From Clostridia bacterium (GTDB lineage: Bacteria > Bacillota > Clostridia > Oscillospirales > Acutalibacteraceae), in the NCBI GenBank assembly GCA_024404145.1, contig JAKSQK010000005.1, positions 21,280 to 85,279 of the forward strand: DNA of 64,000 nt, given 5' to 3'. A model generated the notes under the pieces. It ran no database searches, was not told the DNA's origin, and was given only the letters and a program-made list of their open reading frames with translations. Position numbers and translations under genes: made by a program. The stretch's first letter is position 1; each line of letters starts with the position of its first letter. Shown here piece after piece: positions 1-8,241 of this stretch.

Positions 1-2
1 GA

Positions 3-818
3 CTTACAACTATAAAGAAGATAGTTTCGGGTATGGATGCCGAATCGCTCGAAGAAATAGCAAATGTTTATAAAATCGTAGTTGAAGCAGGTGTTCATAA
101 AGCTTCCTGTATAAAGGTTGCCGAAGCCGCAAAGGTTATCGAAAACAGTCAGCGCGATATTAACATTGCTTTTATGAACGAACTTTCTATTATTTTTAAT
201 AAAATGGGAATAGATACGCTTGAAGTTTTGGAAGCAGCCGGAACAAAATGGAACTTCCTTCCGTTTAAGCCGGGTCTTGTAGGAGGTCATTGCATCGGTA
301 TAGACCCGTATTATCTTACCTACCGTGCAGAACAGTTCGGCTATCATTCTCAAATTATACTTTCGGGCAGAAGGATAAACGACGATATGGGCAAATATGT
401 TGCCGAGCAAACCGTAAAGCAACTGATAGCTGCCAATAAATCCATTAAAACGGCAAGAGTCGGTTGTCTTGGTATAACCTTTAAGGAAGACTGCCCCGAT
501 ACCCGTAATTCAAAGGTAAACGATATTCTCAAAGAACTCGGTGAATACGGCATTAAACCTATCGTTTGCGACCCCGTTGCAGATGCGCCCGATGCTAAAA
601 AATTCTACGGTGTGGATTTAGTTCCGATTGAGGAACTTAACAATTTGGACTGCCTTATTATCGCAGTTGCTCATAACGAATTTAAGGCGCTTACAAATGA
701 TGATATCGCAAAGATGTTTGCCGATAAGGATAATTCAAGAAATGTTATAGTCGATGTTAAGGGTGTTCGCAATAAGGATGAGCTTAAAGCACTCGGATAT
801 CGCTATTTCAGATTATGA
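3..818 (+). CDS. Nucleotide-sugar (UDP-HexNAc/UDP-glucose) 6-dehydrogenase, 5'-truncated
   Basis: C-terminal 271 residues of an NAD-dependent UDP-sugar dehydrogenase, which oxidises C6 of a UDP-hexose(amine) to the uronic acid. The reading frame is open to the window edge, so the N-terminal Rossmann domain lies upstream; the ATG at 33 is internal. The visible part has the central dimerisation helix region (the AAKVIENSQRDINIAFMNE stretch) and the active-site motif GGHCIGIDPYY with the catalytic cysteine. It also has the C-terminal UDP-binding domain containing GITFKEDCPDTRNS. The motif pattern and the adjacent TviC/WbpP-type epimerase point to the TviB/WbpA/WbpO branch (UDP-GlcNAc or UDP-GalNAc dehydrogenase) rather than UDP-glucose dehydrogenase, but substrate is inferred. 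It is the first visible gene of the surface-polysaccharide operon. Confidence 0.92.
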   Translation, partial: LTTIKKIVSGMDAESLEEIANVYKIVVEAGVHKASCIKVAEAAKVIENSQRDINIAFMNELSIIFNKMGIDTLEVLEAAGTKWNFLPFKPGLVGGHCIGIDPYYLTYRAEQFGYHSQIILSGRRINDDMGKYVAEQTVKQLIAANKSIKTARVGCLGITFKEDCPDTRNSKVNDILKELGEYGIKPIVCDPVADAPDAKKFYGVDLVPIEELNNLDCLIIAVAHNEFKALTNDDIAKMFADKDNSRNVIVDVKGVRNKDELKALGYRYFRL

Positions 819-834
819 TACGAAGGAAAAATAA

Positions 835-1809
835 ATGAAATATCAAGAACTAAAATTTCCAAAAGATTCTTTGTTTTTAGTAACGGGCGGAGCAGGTTTT
901 ATCGGCTCTAATATATGCGAGGCGCTTCTTAAAATGGGCTATAAAGTTCGTTGCCTTGATGACCTTTCAACAGGAAAGCAGAAAAATGTAGATATGTTTG
1001 CCGATAATCCTAACTATGAGTTTATAAAGGGCGATATTAAGGATTTCGATACCTGTATGAAGGCATGTGAGGGTGTCGATTATGTTATGAACGAAGCCGC
1101 TTGGGGAAGCGTTCCCCGTTCTATTGAAATGCCTCTTTTCTACTGTGCCAATAATATTCAGGGTACACTTAATATGATGGAGGCCTCCCGTCAGCAAGGG
1201 GTTAAAACCTTTGTTTATGCTTCGAGTTCATCGGTTTACGGCGACGAGCCGAACCTTCCTAAAACCGAGGGCATTGAAGGAAATCTTTTGTCGCCTTATG
1301 CGCTGACAAAGCGTTGCGATGAGGAATGGGCAAAGCAGTATTCAATGCATTACGGGCTTAAAACGGTAGGTCTCAGATATTTTAATGTTTTCGGCAGAAG
1401 GCAGGACCCGAACGGCGCTTATGCTGCCGTAATTCCGAAATTTATTAAAATGCTCTTAAACGATGAACAGCCGACAATAAACGGCGACGGCAGACAGTCA
1501 AGAGATTTTACATATATTGAAAATGTAATCGAGGCAAACTTAAAGGCATGTCTTGCCCCGGACGAAGCTTCGGGACAAGCATTTAATGTTGCTTTTGGCG
1601 GAAGAGAATATTTAATTGATATCTACTATACCTTAACAAAGGCGCTCAATAAGGAAATCGAGCCGAATTTCGGCCCCGACAGAAAAGGCGATATCAAGCA
1701 TAGTAACGCTGATATCAGTAAAGCTAAAAAACTACTCGGTTACGACCCGCAGTACGATTTTGCAACGGGACTTAACGAAGCAATCGAGTGGTATAAGGAG
1801 AATTTGTAA
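835..1809 (+). CDS. NAD-dependent UDP-HexNAc 4-epimerase family (TviC/WbpP-like SDR)
   Basis: Extended short-chain dehydrogenase/epimerase of 324 residues. It has the Rossmann motif TGGAGFIGS at residues 17-25, a catalytic SSS stretch near 131-133 followed by VYG, and the YxxxK pair Y155/K159. The family interconverts UDP-GlcNAc and UDP-GalNAc, or the corresponding uronates, through a 4-keto intermediate. Length matches WbpP/TviC. It starts 16 bases after the dehydrogenase stop, with an AAGGA site upstream. The dehydrogenase-epimerase pair is the classical route to UDP-GalNAcA in Vi antigen and Pseudomonas O6-type polymers, so a uronic-acid sugar in this polysaccharide is likely. Exact substrate is inferred from the pair. 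Confidence 0.88.
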   Translation: MKYQELKFPKDSLFLVTGGAGFIGSNICEALLKMGYKVRCLDDLSTGKQKNVDMFADNPNYEFIKGDIKDFDTCMKACEGVDYVMNEAAWGSVPRSIEMPLFYCANNIQGTLNMMEASRQQGVKTFVYASSSSVYGDEPNLPKTEGIEGNLLSPYALTKRCDEEWAKQYSMHYGLKTVGLRYFNVFGRRQDPNGAYAAVIPKFIKMLLNDEQPTINGDGRQSRDFTYIENVIEANLKACLAPDEASGQAFNVAFGGREYLIDIYYTLTKALNKEIEPNFGPDRKGDIKHSNADISKAKKLLGYDPQYDFATGLNEAIEWYKENL

Positions 1810-2741
1810 TGATTATTGAAAAAATTAAGACCGTGCTTTATTACATAATACCTTCAATGAATCATTGGCCGCTGACATTTGTTGCGCTTAAAGCTATGCG
1901 CTCATATAAGAAGAGAAACGGCTATACTTTTGATATATACCATCCGAAGAGTTTTGCAGAGAAAATTCTCACTTATACAGTTTTATATGACAATTCAAAA
2001 AATTCAAAAGCCGTTGATAAATATGAATTTAAGAGTTATATAAAAGAAAAATTAGGCAAAGACGGTTACACTATTCCCGCTTATAAAGTTTGGAATAATA
2101 TTGACGAGGTTAAAAGAGATTGGGATGATTTGCCAAATGAATTCTTTATCAAATCGACTATTTCCTGCTCCGGCGCTAATATGTTTGCGGTAAAAGACAA
2201 AGCATCGCTTGATAAAGAAAAAGCATTTTCCGAAATCAATAAATGGTTCAAACCGAGAAATACCAGATTAAATAGTTACAATAGGGTATATTGGTCGGCA
2301 AAACCCCGTGTTATTGCTGAAAAATTTATGAGTGATTTTGATAAAGACGATTTGCAAGATTATAAATTTTACTGTTTTAACGGCGAACCTTTGTTATTGC
2401 ATACCACTACAAGAGACTTTGAAAACTTTAACTATCCGAGAACTTTTTTCGATATGGATTGGAATAAGATAGATGTATCTCTTATTGACCACCCAACCGC
2501 AGATTCCGTGCCAAAGCCAAAACATTTTGAAGAGATGAAAGAATTGGCAAGAACATTATCGAAAGATTTAGTTTTTGCGAGGATAGACTTATACGAGGGA
2601 GAAGAACATCCTCTCGTTGGCGAAGTAACATTAGGCGATCCTGCCTGTCCGATAAAGCCGTTGTCTTTTGACAGAGAATTGGGCGATAAATTTGATTTGC
2701 CGCTTGAAAAGCTCGATAAGTGTTTATTATGGAAAAAGTAA
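1809..2741 (+). CDS. TupA-like ATP-grasp protein
   Basis: Predicted cytoplasmic protein of 310 residues with the look of the TupA-like ATP-grasp family found in polysaccharide clusters. The N-terminus (YHPKSFAEKI) resembles the usual start of this family. A nucleotide-binding stretch around residues 110-135 (FFIKSTISCSGANMF) takes the place of the lysine/glycine-rich loop. Later segments VIAEKFM and DYKFYCFNGEPLLL match the family's metal- and ATP-binding region. Family members are named after TupA of teichuronopeptide synthesis, where poly-amino-acid units are joined to glucuronic acid, so amide or peptide bond formation on a sugar is a reasonable guess. Its ATG overlaps the epimerase stop by one base, indicating translational coupling. 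Confidence 0.8.
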   Translation: MIIEKIKTVLYYIIPSMNHWPLTFVALKAMRSYKKRNGYTFDIYHPKSFAEKILTYTVLYDNSKNSKAVDKYEFKSYIKEKLGKDGYTIPAYKVWNNIDEVKRDWDDLPNEFFIKSTISCSGANMFAVKDKASLDKEKAFSEINKWFKPRNTRLNSYNRVYWSAKPRVIAEKFMSDFDKDDLQDYKFYCFNGEPLLLHTTTRDFENFNYPRTFFDMDWNKIDVSLIDHPTADSVPKPKHFEEMKELARTLSKDLVFARIDLYEGEEHPLVGEVTLGDPACPIKPLSFDRELGDKFDLPLEKLDKCLLWKK

Positions 2742-3394
2742 TATTTTTTGATTTTTGTGATACTCTTGTCAATATGCAAACGGCAAATGCTTTTGTTGAA
2801 TTTGTCTTAAAAGATTATCCTAAAAAGGCAAAAAGAATGCGGATAAAAATTAAAATTATTGCAAAACTGAAAATCAGAAGAATTTTGCAATTATTTTTCC
2901 CCGACATGTCTTTTTATAAGCAGATGCGTTTACTTGCATTAAAGGGTATAACTTGCTCGGAATTAGAAGCAAAAGCGGAAATGTTTTATAATCAAATAGT
3001 CAAGTCGAATTTAATAGCCCAAACAATTCAAGAACTGAATGACTTTCAAAATTCAGATGATACGGTTGTTATTGTCAGCGCCGGATATGAAATATATTTG
3101 AAGTATTTTTGTAAAGATTACGGAATAAATCATTTGTTTGCAACTGAATTTGAATTCAAAGATGATGTTTTTACGGGCCATTGTATTGGTAAAGACTGCA
3201 TAGAACAAGAAAAAGTTAAAAGGATAAAAGATTTTGATAACTTTGATTATAAGGTCTGTTTTTCCGATTCCGATTCGGATTTACCGTTGTTTCAATACTG
3301 CGATGAGCGAATTGCCGTTTTGAATAAAGAAAAATACAATGATAAAATACCCGTTTGGGTAGAAGAAATAAATGCGAAAGTGATATGGCACTGA
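2729..3394 (+). CDS. HAD-IB superfamily phosphatase-like protein
   Basis: Protein of 221 residues, taking the ATG at 2729, which lies inside the end of the ATP-grasp gene. HAD motifs are visible: I is FFDFCDTL at residues 6-13, II is VIVSAG, III contains a lysine in IEQEKVKRI, and IV is FSDSDSDLPLF. The helical cap after motif I and motif IV resemble the SerB/HAD-IB group. Motif I is odd: the nucleophile position is Asp8, but the usual second Asp two residues later is Cys10, with Asp at +3. The protein may therefore not be an ordinary phosphomonoesterase. It probably acts on a phosphorylated intermediate of the same pathway as the aminotransferase it overlaps. Substrate unknown. Confidence 0.82.
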   Translation: MEKVIFFDFCDTLVNMQTANAFVEFVLKDYPKKAKRMRIKIKIIAKLKIRRILQLFFPDMSFYKQMRLLALKGITCSELEAKAEMFYNQIVKSNLIAQTIQELNDFQNSDDTVVIVSAGYEIYLKYFCKDYGINHLFATEFEFKDDVFTGHCIGKDCIEQEKVKRIKDFDNFDYKVCFSDSDSDLPLFQYCDERIAVLNKEKYNDKIPVWVEEINAKVIWH

Positions 3395-4500
3395 ATATGA
3401 AATACATAAATAAATATTTACGCAACCTTAAACCCTATAAGTTAGCAAGTCATAAAATTTGGAATGTTGAGCCGAAAAAGAGGAATGACATTTTGAAGCT
3501 GGACTGGAATGAATCTACCTGTCCGCCTTCTCCTAAGGTAAAAGAGGCGCTTAACAACCTGTTATCTCAGGATAATTTTTTCAATTTATATCCTTCAACC
3601 TATAATGAAAAACTTTTATCAAAATTAAGCGATTATGTCGGTATGCCGGTCGATAATATTCAATACTTTGCAAGTTCTGACTCGTTGCATGAATATATAG
3701 CAAAGCTTTATATCAGTATCGGAGATCCGGTTTTAATTCTTTGGCCCTCTTATGATAATTTCAGGTTAACAGCCGAAGTAAACGGGGCAAAACTTTATTT
3801 TTCGGAGCTTACCGATAAATTTGAGTTCGATTTTAACAAATTTTCTTCCGACATTGAGCGGATAAACCCATCGCTCGTTTATATTTGTAATCCGAATAAT
3901 CCTACCGGAACATTGGTAACACCCGACCAAATCAAGAATTTACTTACCGCATTTCCCGATACGATGTTTCTTATTGACGAAGCATATTCGGAATTTTCAA
4001 AGGTAAGCGTTAATTCTTATGTAACAGAGTATGACAATTTATTGGTAACTCATACTATGTCGAAAGCTTTTGCACTTGCTAATTTCCGTTTTGGATATCT
4101 CGTTTCATCGAAAGAGAATATAAAAGATATTTCAAGAATCAGGAATCCGAAAAATATAACAACATTTACTCAAAATGCCGTAATAGCTGCATTATCCGAT
4201 GTTGATTATATGTGGAAATATGTAGAAGAAGTAAATTCTGCAAAAAAGTGGTTTACAGAAGAAATCAATAGTTTGGATTCGCGCGTTAAAGTATATCACA
4301 GCAACGGAAATTTTGTGCTCATAAAATGCGCTGATGTTCAAATAAAGGATAAAATTGTAGAGCGTTTAGCCGAAAATAATATTTTTGTTCGTGATGTAAA
4401 TCAAAGCGAAACATTAAAGAACTGTTTCAGAGTAACTATCGGAAACCGAAAAGATATGGAAAAGGTTTTTGATAATTTGAAAAAAATACTATTAGGTTAA
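3385..4500 (+). CDS. HisC/CobD-like PLP-dependent aminotransferase (class I/II)
   Basis: Fold-type I PLP enzyme of 371 residues related to histidinol-phosphate aminotransferase. Visible motifs are LDWNESTCPPSP near the N-terminus, YICNPNNPTGT, FLIDEAYSEF, and the lysine-containing HTMSKAFALANFRFGYL, whose lysine should bind PLP. No other histidine-biosynthesis gene is nearby, so a dedicated role in polysaccharide-precursor synthesis is more likely than HisC. CobD-type decarboxylases share this fold, so decarboxylation of a phospho-amino acid is an alternative. Two starts are possible, ATG 3385 (overlapping the HAD gene by 10 bases) and ATG 3397; neither has a strong Shine-Dalgarno. A same-frame remnant follows the stop (see 4501-4597). 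Confidence 0.85.
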   Translation: MALNMKYINKYLRNLKPYKLASHKIWNVEPKKRNDILKLDWNESTCPPSPKVKEALNNLLSQDNFFNLYPSTYNEKLLSKLSDYVGMPVDNIQYFASSDSLHEYIAKLYISIGDPVLILWPSYDNFRLTAEVNGAKLYFSELTDKFEFDFNKFSSDIERINPSLVYICNPNNPTGTLVTPDQIKNLLTAFPDTMFLIDEAYSEFSKVSVNSYVTEYDNLLVTHTMSKAFALANFRFGYLVSSKENIKDISRIRNPKNITTFTQNAVIAALSDVDYMWKYVEEVNSAKKWFTEEINSLDSRVKVYHSNGNFVLIKCADVQIKDKIVERLAENNIFVRDVNQSETLKNCFRVTIGNRKDMEKVFDNLKKILLG

Positions 4501-4597
4501 ATATTAAGCGAATTTTTGATACCGTTTTGAATTTCGGTTATTCCGAAAGCGGTTGAAGATTTACATAAAACAGATTTAATTATTACCAAATCACCAT
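4501..4597 (+). pseudogene. Possible short coding remnant after the aminotransferase
   Basis: The 111 bases between the aminotransferase stop and the next start stay in the aminotransferase frame. They translate to a nine-residue piece, a TGA at 4528, then a 22-residue protein-like piece (it begins ISVIPKAVEDL and ends IITKSP) closed by TAG. It has no start or ribosome site of its own. It may be the tail of a deleted gene or a decayed extension of the aminotransferase. I do not recognise the family, and chance is possible for so short a stretch. Confidence 0.25.
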
Positions 4598-4611
4598 AGG
4601 AGGCAGATATA

Positions 4612-5565
4612 ATGAATTGCATCGGTTTTCCAATCAACGATAAAGAAAACGAAAACAGAAGAGCCCTAATTCCGGAACATTTGGCAAATATAAAAAATGT
4701 AAACTGTTTGTATTTCGAAAAAGGTTACGGAGATGTTTTGGGTTATAGCGATTCGGACTATGAAAAAATGGGGGCGCATATTGTCGATAGAAAAACAGTT
4801 CTTTCAAAGCCCATTATTTGCGACCCGAAAATAGGTGATGCCGGATACTTGAACGAACTGAAAAATCAAACCCTTTTCGGCTGGGTACATGCTGTTCAAA
4901 ACCGAGATATCACCGATATTTTGATTAACAATAAACTTTCGGCATATTGCTGGGAAGATATGCATGATAGGGGAAGGCATGTTTTTTGGAGAAATAATGA
5001 AATTGCGGGAGAAGCCGCAATAATGCATGCTTTTCAATGCTTTGGGCTTATGCCGAAGGGCTCAAAAGTTGCTTTGATAGGAAGGGGCAATGTTTCTTCC
5101 GGTGCGTTAAGGATTTTAACGCTTTTGGGCGCCGATGTTACCATTTATTCCCGAAATGTTGAATCGTTGTTCAGAGATGAATTTTCAAAATATGATGTTA
5201 TAGTAAATGCTTTGCTTTGGGATGTTTACAGAAAAGACCATCTCATTTATCGGGAAGATTTGAAAAAAATGAAAAAAAACAGCATGATAATTGATATAAG
5301 TTGCGATAGGGCAGGTGCTATCGAATCAAGCATACCTACGACAATAGAAAATCCTTATTATTATGTTGACGGAGTATTTCATTATGTTGTTGACCATACC
5401 CCGAGTTTGGTGTACAAAACAACATCAAAAGCAATTTCTGTTGAAGTTGCAAAATATATTGATTTGTTGGTTGAAGGCAAAGAAAATAACATATTAAAAA
5501 ATGCAAAATGTATGGAAAACGGTCAAATAATTGATAAAAGAATCAATGATTTTCAAAATCGTTAA
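4612..5565 (+). CDS. Alanine dehydrogenase / N5-(carboxyethyl)ornithine synthase-like oxidoreductase
   Basis: Oxidoreductase of 317 residues resembling alanine dehydrogenase/transhydrogenase-N proteins, closest in size and layout to N5-(carboxyethyl)ornithine synthase (about 313 residues). The N-terminal domain has ENRRALIPEH, the counterpart of the pyruvate-binding arginine region, a lysine in CDPKIGD, and GWVHAVQ with the likely catalytic histidine. The NAD(P)-binding domain carries ALIGRGNVSSGALRIL. Known relatives reductively condense pyruvate with the side-chain amine of ornithine or lysine. Here it sits between an aminotransferase and ligase-type genes inside a polysaccharide operon, suggesting synthesis of an opine-like amino acid substituent. 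A perfect AGGAGG-like site precedes the ATG. Specific reaction inferred. Confidence 0.78.
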   Translation: MNCIGFPINDKENENRRALIPEHLANIKNVNCLYFEKGYGDVLGYSDSDYEKMGAHIVDRKTVLSKPIICDPKIGDAGYLNELKNQTLFGWVHAVQNRDITDILINNKLSAYCWEDMHDRGRHVFWRNNEIAGEAAIMHAFQCFGLMPKGSKVALIGRGNVSSGALRILTLLGADVTIYSRNVESLFRDEFSKYDVIVNALLWDVYRKDHLIYREDLKKMKKNSMIIDISCDRAGAIESSIPTTIENPYYYVDGVFHYVVDHTPSLVYKTTSKAISVEVAKYIDLLVEGKENNILKNAKCMENGQIIDKRINDFQNR

Positions 5566-5616
5566 GTTAACTTAATCATTATTAAGTTTTCATTATGTGA
5601 AAAAGGAGTCAAAAGT

Positions 5617-6849
5617 ATGATAAAAATCGGAAAACCGTATTTATCCGAAACGGAAAACGGTGCAACAAGACTTTGTGCAATAGTAAATTATGACGGTAAA
5701 GATGAAGAAATTTGGTATGAAGTTGAGCAAGAGTTTTCAAAATATTTGTGTTTTGAAAGAGCAGATGCGTTTTTACTTGCTTTTCTTCCTTATGCTATGG
5801 CATTCAAACATGATATTGAAATATCTGCACCGATATCTGAAAGATTGTTTTATCAATTAACTAATTATTATATTCCCGCTTTAAGTAAATTTTCTAATTA
5901 TTACAGTTTGATAAAAATTATTCCGGAATCTCTTGATTCAACAAATTATGTTGTAGGAAACGGTGTCGGAACCGGATTTTCTGCCGGAGTAGATTCTTTT
6001 TATTCTGTATGCAAACATTTAGAAAATAGGGAAGAATCCTTCCGCTTAACCCATCTTACATTTTTTAAGGTCGGAGCGACCGGCTCTTACGGCGGAGAAA
6101 AGGCCGACGAGACTTTCCGCCATAGAGTTGAAAAATTCAGAAGTTTCGGCGCAAAACGCGGGCTTAAATTCGTTACGGTTGATTCAAATGTCAGCGAACA
6201 TGCAAGAATGAGTTTTAACTATATTCATACATTCCGTTCGGTGTCGGCAGTTTTGGCGCTTCAAAAATTATTCGGAAAATATTATTATTCAGCAGGTGAA
6301 ACCGTTGGAAGTTTTAAGATAAATCCTATCGCCAGTTCGTATTTTGATATTTTTAATCTTGAAAATTTTGCGGTTGAGGGAATGACCCTTTACAGCACCG
6401 GTTGCGACTGTGAAAGAACTGAAAAGCAAGAATATATTTCTCATTTTGAAGATTCATACGATTTGCTTAATGTTTGTAACAGCGAGGCGGAAAACTGTTG
6501 TAGGTGCGAAAAATGTATTCGTACAATGGCGGCTTTCTATTCTCTCGGAGTTTTGGATAAATATAAAAATGCATTCGACCTCGATTATTTTTACAATAAT
6601 TTCAGTTCTTGTATGGCTTTGCTTATCGGCAAAAAATTCGACGGTACTGTCGAAGGAAATCTTGATGCCATTCTTGTTAAAGATATAAAAAAATCGGGAC
6701 GAAAGATACCGTTTTCAGCTTATATTAAGGCAATTCCCGTTGCTTTCAAAGCATTTGCTTACAGAGTTGCAAGAAAAATCAAACCTATTAGAAAGTGGTA
6801 TCATAAAAAGATGCATGATGAATTAGGTTGCAACTATAACGACGGTTGA
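5617..6849 (+). CDS. QueC-like PP-loop (adenine nucleotide alpha-hydrolase fold) protein of unknown function
   Basis: Protein of 410 residues whose centre has a PP-loop signature, SAGVDS at residues 122-127, preceded by GNGVGTGF. The C-terminal third has a cysteine cluster (STGCDCERTEK, then CNSEAENCCRCEKC) resembling the structural zinc site of QueC-type synthetases. The first 110 residues match no domain I know. PP-loop enzymes adenylate a carbonyl or carboxylate and transfer an amine or sulfur, so a role in activating or amidating a carboxylate is plausible. No queuosine genes are present. Good ribosome site AAGGAG upstream. The gene ends at 6849, just before the CapK-like gene. Function is not established. 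Confidence 0.7.
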   Translation: MIKIGKPYLSETENGATRLCAIVNYDGKDEEIWYEVEQEFSKYLCFERADAFLLAFLPYAMAFKHDIEISAPISERLFYQLTNYYIPALSKFSNYYSLIKIIPESLDSTNYVVGNGVGTGFSAGVDSFYSVCKHLENREESFRLTHLTFFKVGATGSYGGEKADETFRHRVEKFRSFGAKRGLKFVTVDSNVSEHARMSFNYIHTFRSVSAVLALQKLFGKYYYSAGETVGSFKINPIASSYFDIFNLENFAVEGMTLYSTGCDCERTEKQEYISHFEDSYDLLNVCNSEAENCCRCEKCIRTMAAFYSLGVLDKYKNAFDLDYFYNNFSSCMALLIGKKFDGTVEGNLDAILVKDIKKSGRKIPFSAYIKAIPVAFKAFAYRVARKIKPIRKWYHKKMHDELGCNYNDG

Positions 6850-6860
6850 TGGTAGGTTAT

Positions 6861-8213
6861 ATGGATTTTACTAAAATATATAATTCATCTCCTGTATTTT
6901 TTCAAAATATCATGACAACGGTACAGGGCTATATTTATAAAAAAGAAAGATACGGTAAGGCATATAAAGATGCGCTTAACGAGTTTAACGGCAGAGATTA
7001 TTCCGACCTTAACTCTCTTCAAAATTATCAATGGGAGCGCTTTTCGGAGCTTTTAAGATTTGCCGTTAATAACAGTCCGTTTTATAAGGATTTTTATAAG
7101 GACATTGATATCGAAAAGGTAATAAACTCAAAGGATATCACCCTGCTTCCCGTTCTCGAAAAGGAAACAGTAAGGCAAAATATTGATAAAATGTATGCTA
7201 TTCCTTTGAGCGATGCGGTAGTAAGTAATACGAGCGGAACTACCGGAAAATCCATGAAGTTTTATTATTTGGGCGAGGACCTCGAGCGCCGTATGGCATA
7301 TCTTGACGCCTTTAAGCAAAAGCATGGATTTATTGCCGGTAAAATGAAAAGAGCAAGTTTTAATTCTTCTAAAATTGTTCCGCCAAACTCAAAAAACAAC
7401 ATTTTTTGGCGCGATAATCTCTCGATAAAACAGAGGATTTATTCGGGGTATCACTGCAAGTCGGATAATTGCAAATATTATGTTGATAATCTTAATATTT
7501 ATAAACCCGATTCGCTTGACGGATATCCTTCGGCAATGTATGAATTGGCAAAATATATTATTGATAATAATGTTTCGTTGACCTTTACTCCCGTCGCCAT
7601 ATTCCCGACCGCCGAAACATTATTACCACATTACCGAGAGGTAATTGAAAAAGCATTTAACTGTCCTGTTAGGGACCAGTATGCTTCGAGCGAGGGTGCG
7701 CCGTTCATAACCGAATGTAAATGCGGAAAACTTCATTACTGTATGGATACGGGAATAATTGAGTTTTCGGAAGATGGCAGAATGCTCGTAACCTGTTTTG
7801 AAACTCACGGCACTCCGCTTATAAGATACGATATCGGCGACAGAGCGTTTTTATCGGAAGAAAAAGACTGTGAATGCGGTTGCGGTATGCCTATTGTTGA
7901 CCGCATAGAAGGCCGTTCGCTTGATTATATACTTTCGCCCGAAAACGGAAAGTTTACTTCGATATATATGTCCCTTGTCAGCAGTGAATTTTCAAACTGT
8001 ATGAAGGCAATGCAGTTTGTTCAAAACGAACTTACCGCCGTTGATGTTTACCTCGAAACAGATGAAAACTATGATGTTTCAATGAATAAAATAATCGAGG
8101 ATAAACTTCATTATTCGCTTGGCGAAAAAATGGAAATTCGAATACATACAGTTGATGAAATAGAAAAAGAGCCGAGCGGTAAATTCAGGTTGATAAAAAA
8201 TAATATTATTTGA
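6861..8213 (+). CDS. CapK/PaaK-like AMP-forming adenylating enzyme
   Basis: Member of the phenylacetate-CoA ligase/CapK group, 450 residues from the ATG at 6861, which has AGGTT upstream; in-frame TTG 6846 and ATG 6849 are alternatives. The ATP-binding loop VSNTSGTTGKSMKF is near residue 120. The adenylate motif QYASSEGAP is near 270, and LIRYDIGDRAF and the C-terminal lysine in EPSGKFRLI complete the adenylation signature. Two cysteine groups, ECKCGKLHYC and CECGCGMP, resemble the metal site seen in CapK-like proteins. The family activates carboxylic acids as acyl-AMP and is common in capsule loci. Together with flanking ATP-grasp and PP-loop genes it suggests acid activation for attachment to the polysaccharide. 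Acceptor unknown. Confidence 0.82.
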   Translation: MDFTKIYNSSPVFFQNIMTTVQGYIYKKERYGKAYKDALNEFNGRDYSDLNSLQNYQWERFSELLRFAVNNSPFYKDFYKDIDIEKVINSKDITLLPVLEKETVRQNIDKMYAIPLSDAVVSNTSGTTGKSMKFYYLGEDLERRMAYLDAFKQKHGFIAGKMKRASFNSSKIVPPNSKNNIFWRDNLSIKQRIYSGYHCKSDNCKYYVDNLNIYKPDSLDGYPSAMYELAKYIIDNNVSLTFTPVAIFPTAETLLPHYREVIEKAFNCPVRDQYASSEGAPFITECKCGKLHYCMDTGIIEFSEDGRMLVTCFETHGTPLIRYDIGDRAFLSEEKDCECGCGMPIVDRIEGRSLDYILSPENGKFTSIYMSLVSSEFSNCMKAMQFVQNELTAVDVYLETDENYDVSMNKIIEDKLHYSLGEKMEIRIHTVDEIEKEPSGKFRLIKNNII

Positions 8214-8241
8214 TGGTATAATATTTTTAAGGAGTATAAGG

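Noticed and set aside
3385..4500. True histidinol-phosphate aminotransferase of histidine synthesis (hisC)
   Set aside because: No other his gene is near and it sits between precursor and ligase genes of a polysaccharide operon, so I kept a family-level name.
8190..8222. Promoter before the second ATP-grasp gene
   Set aside because: TATAAT at 8217-8222 is good, but the only -35-like TTGATA is 21 bases away, so the pair is not convincing.
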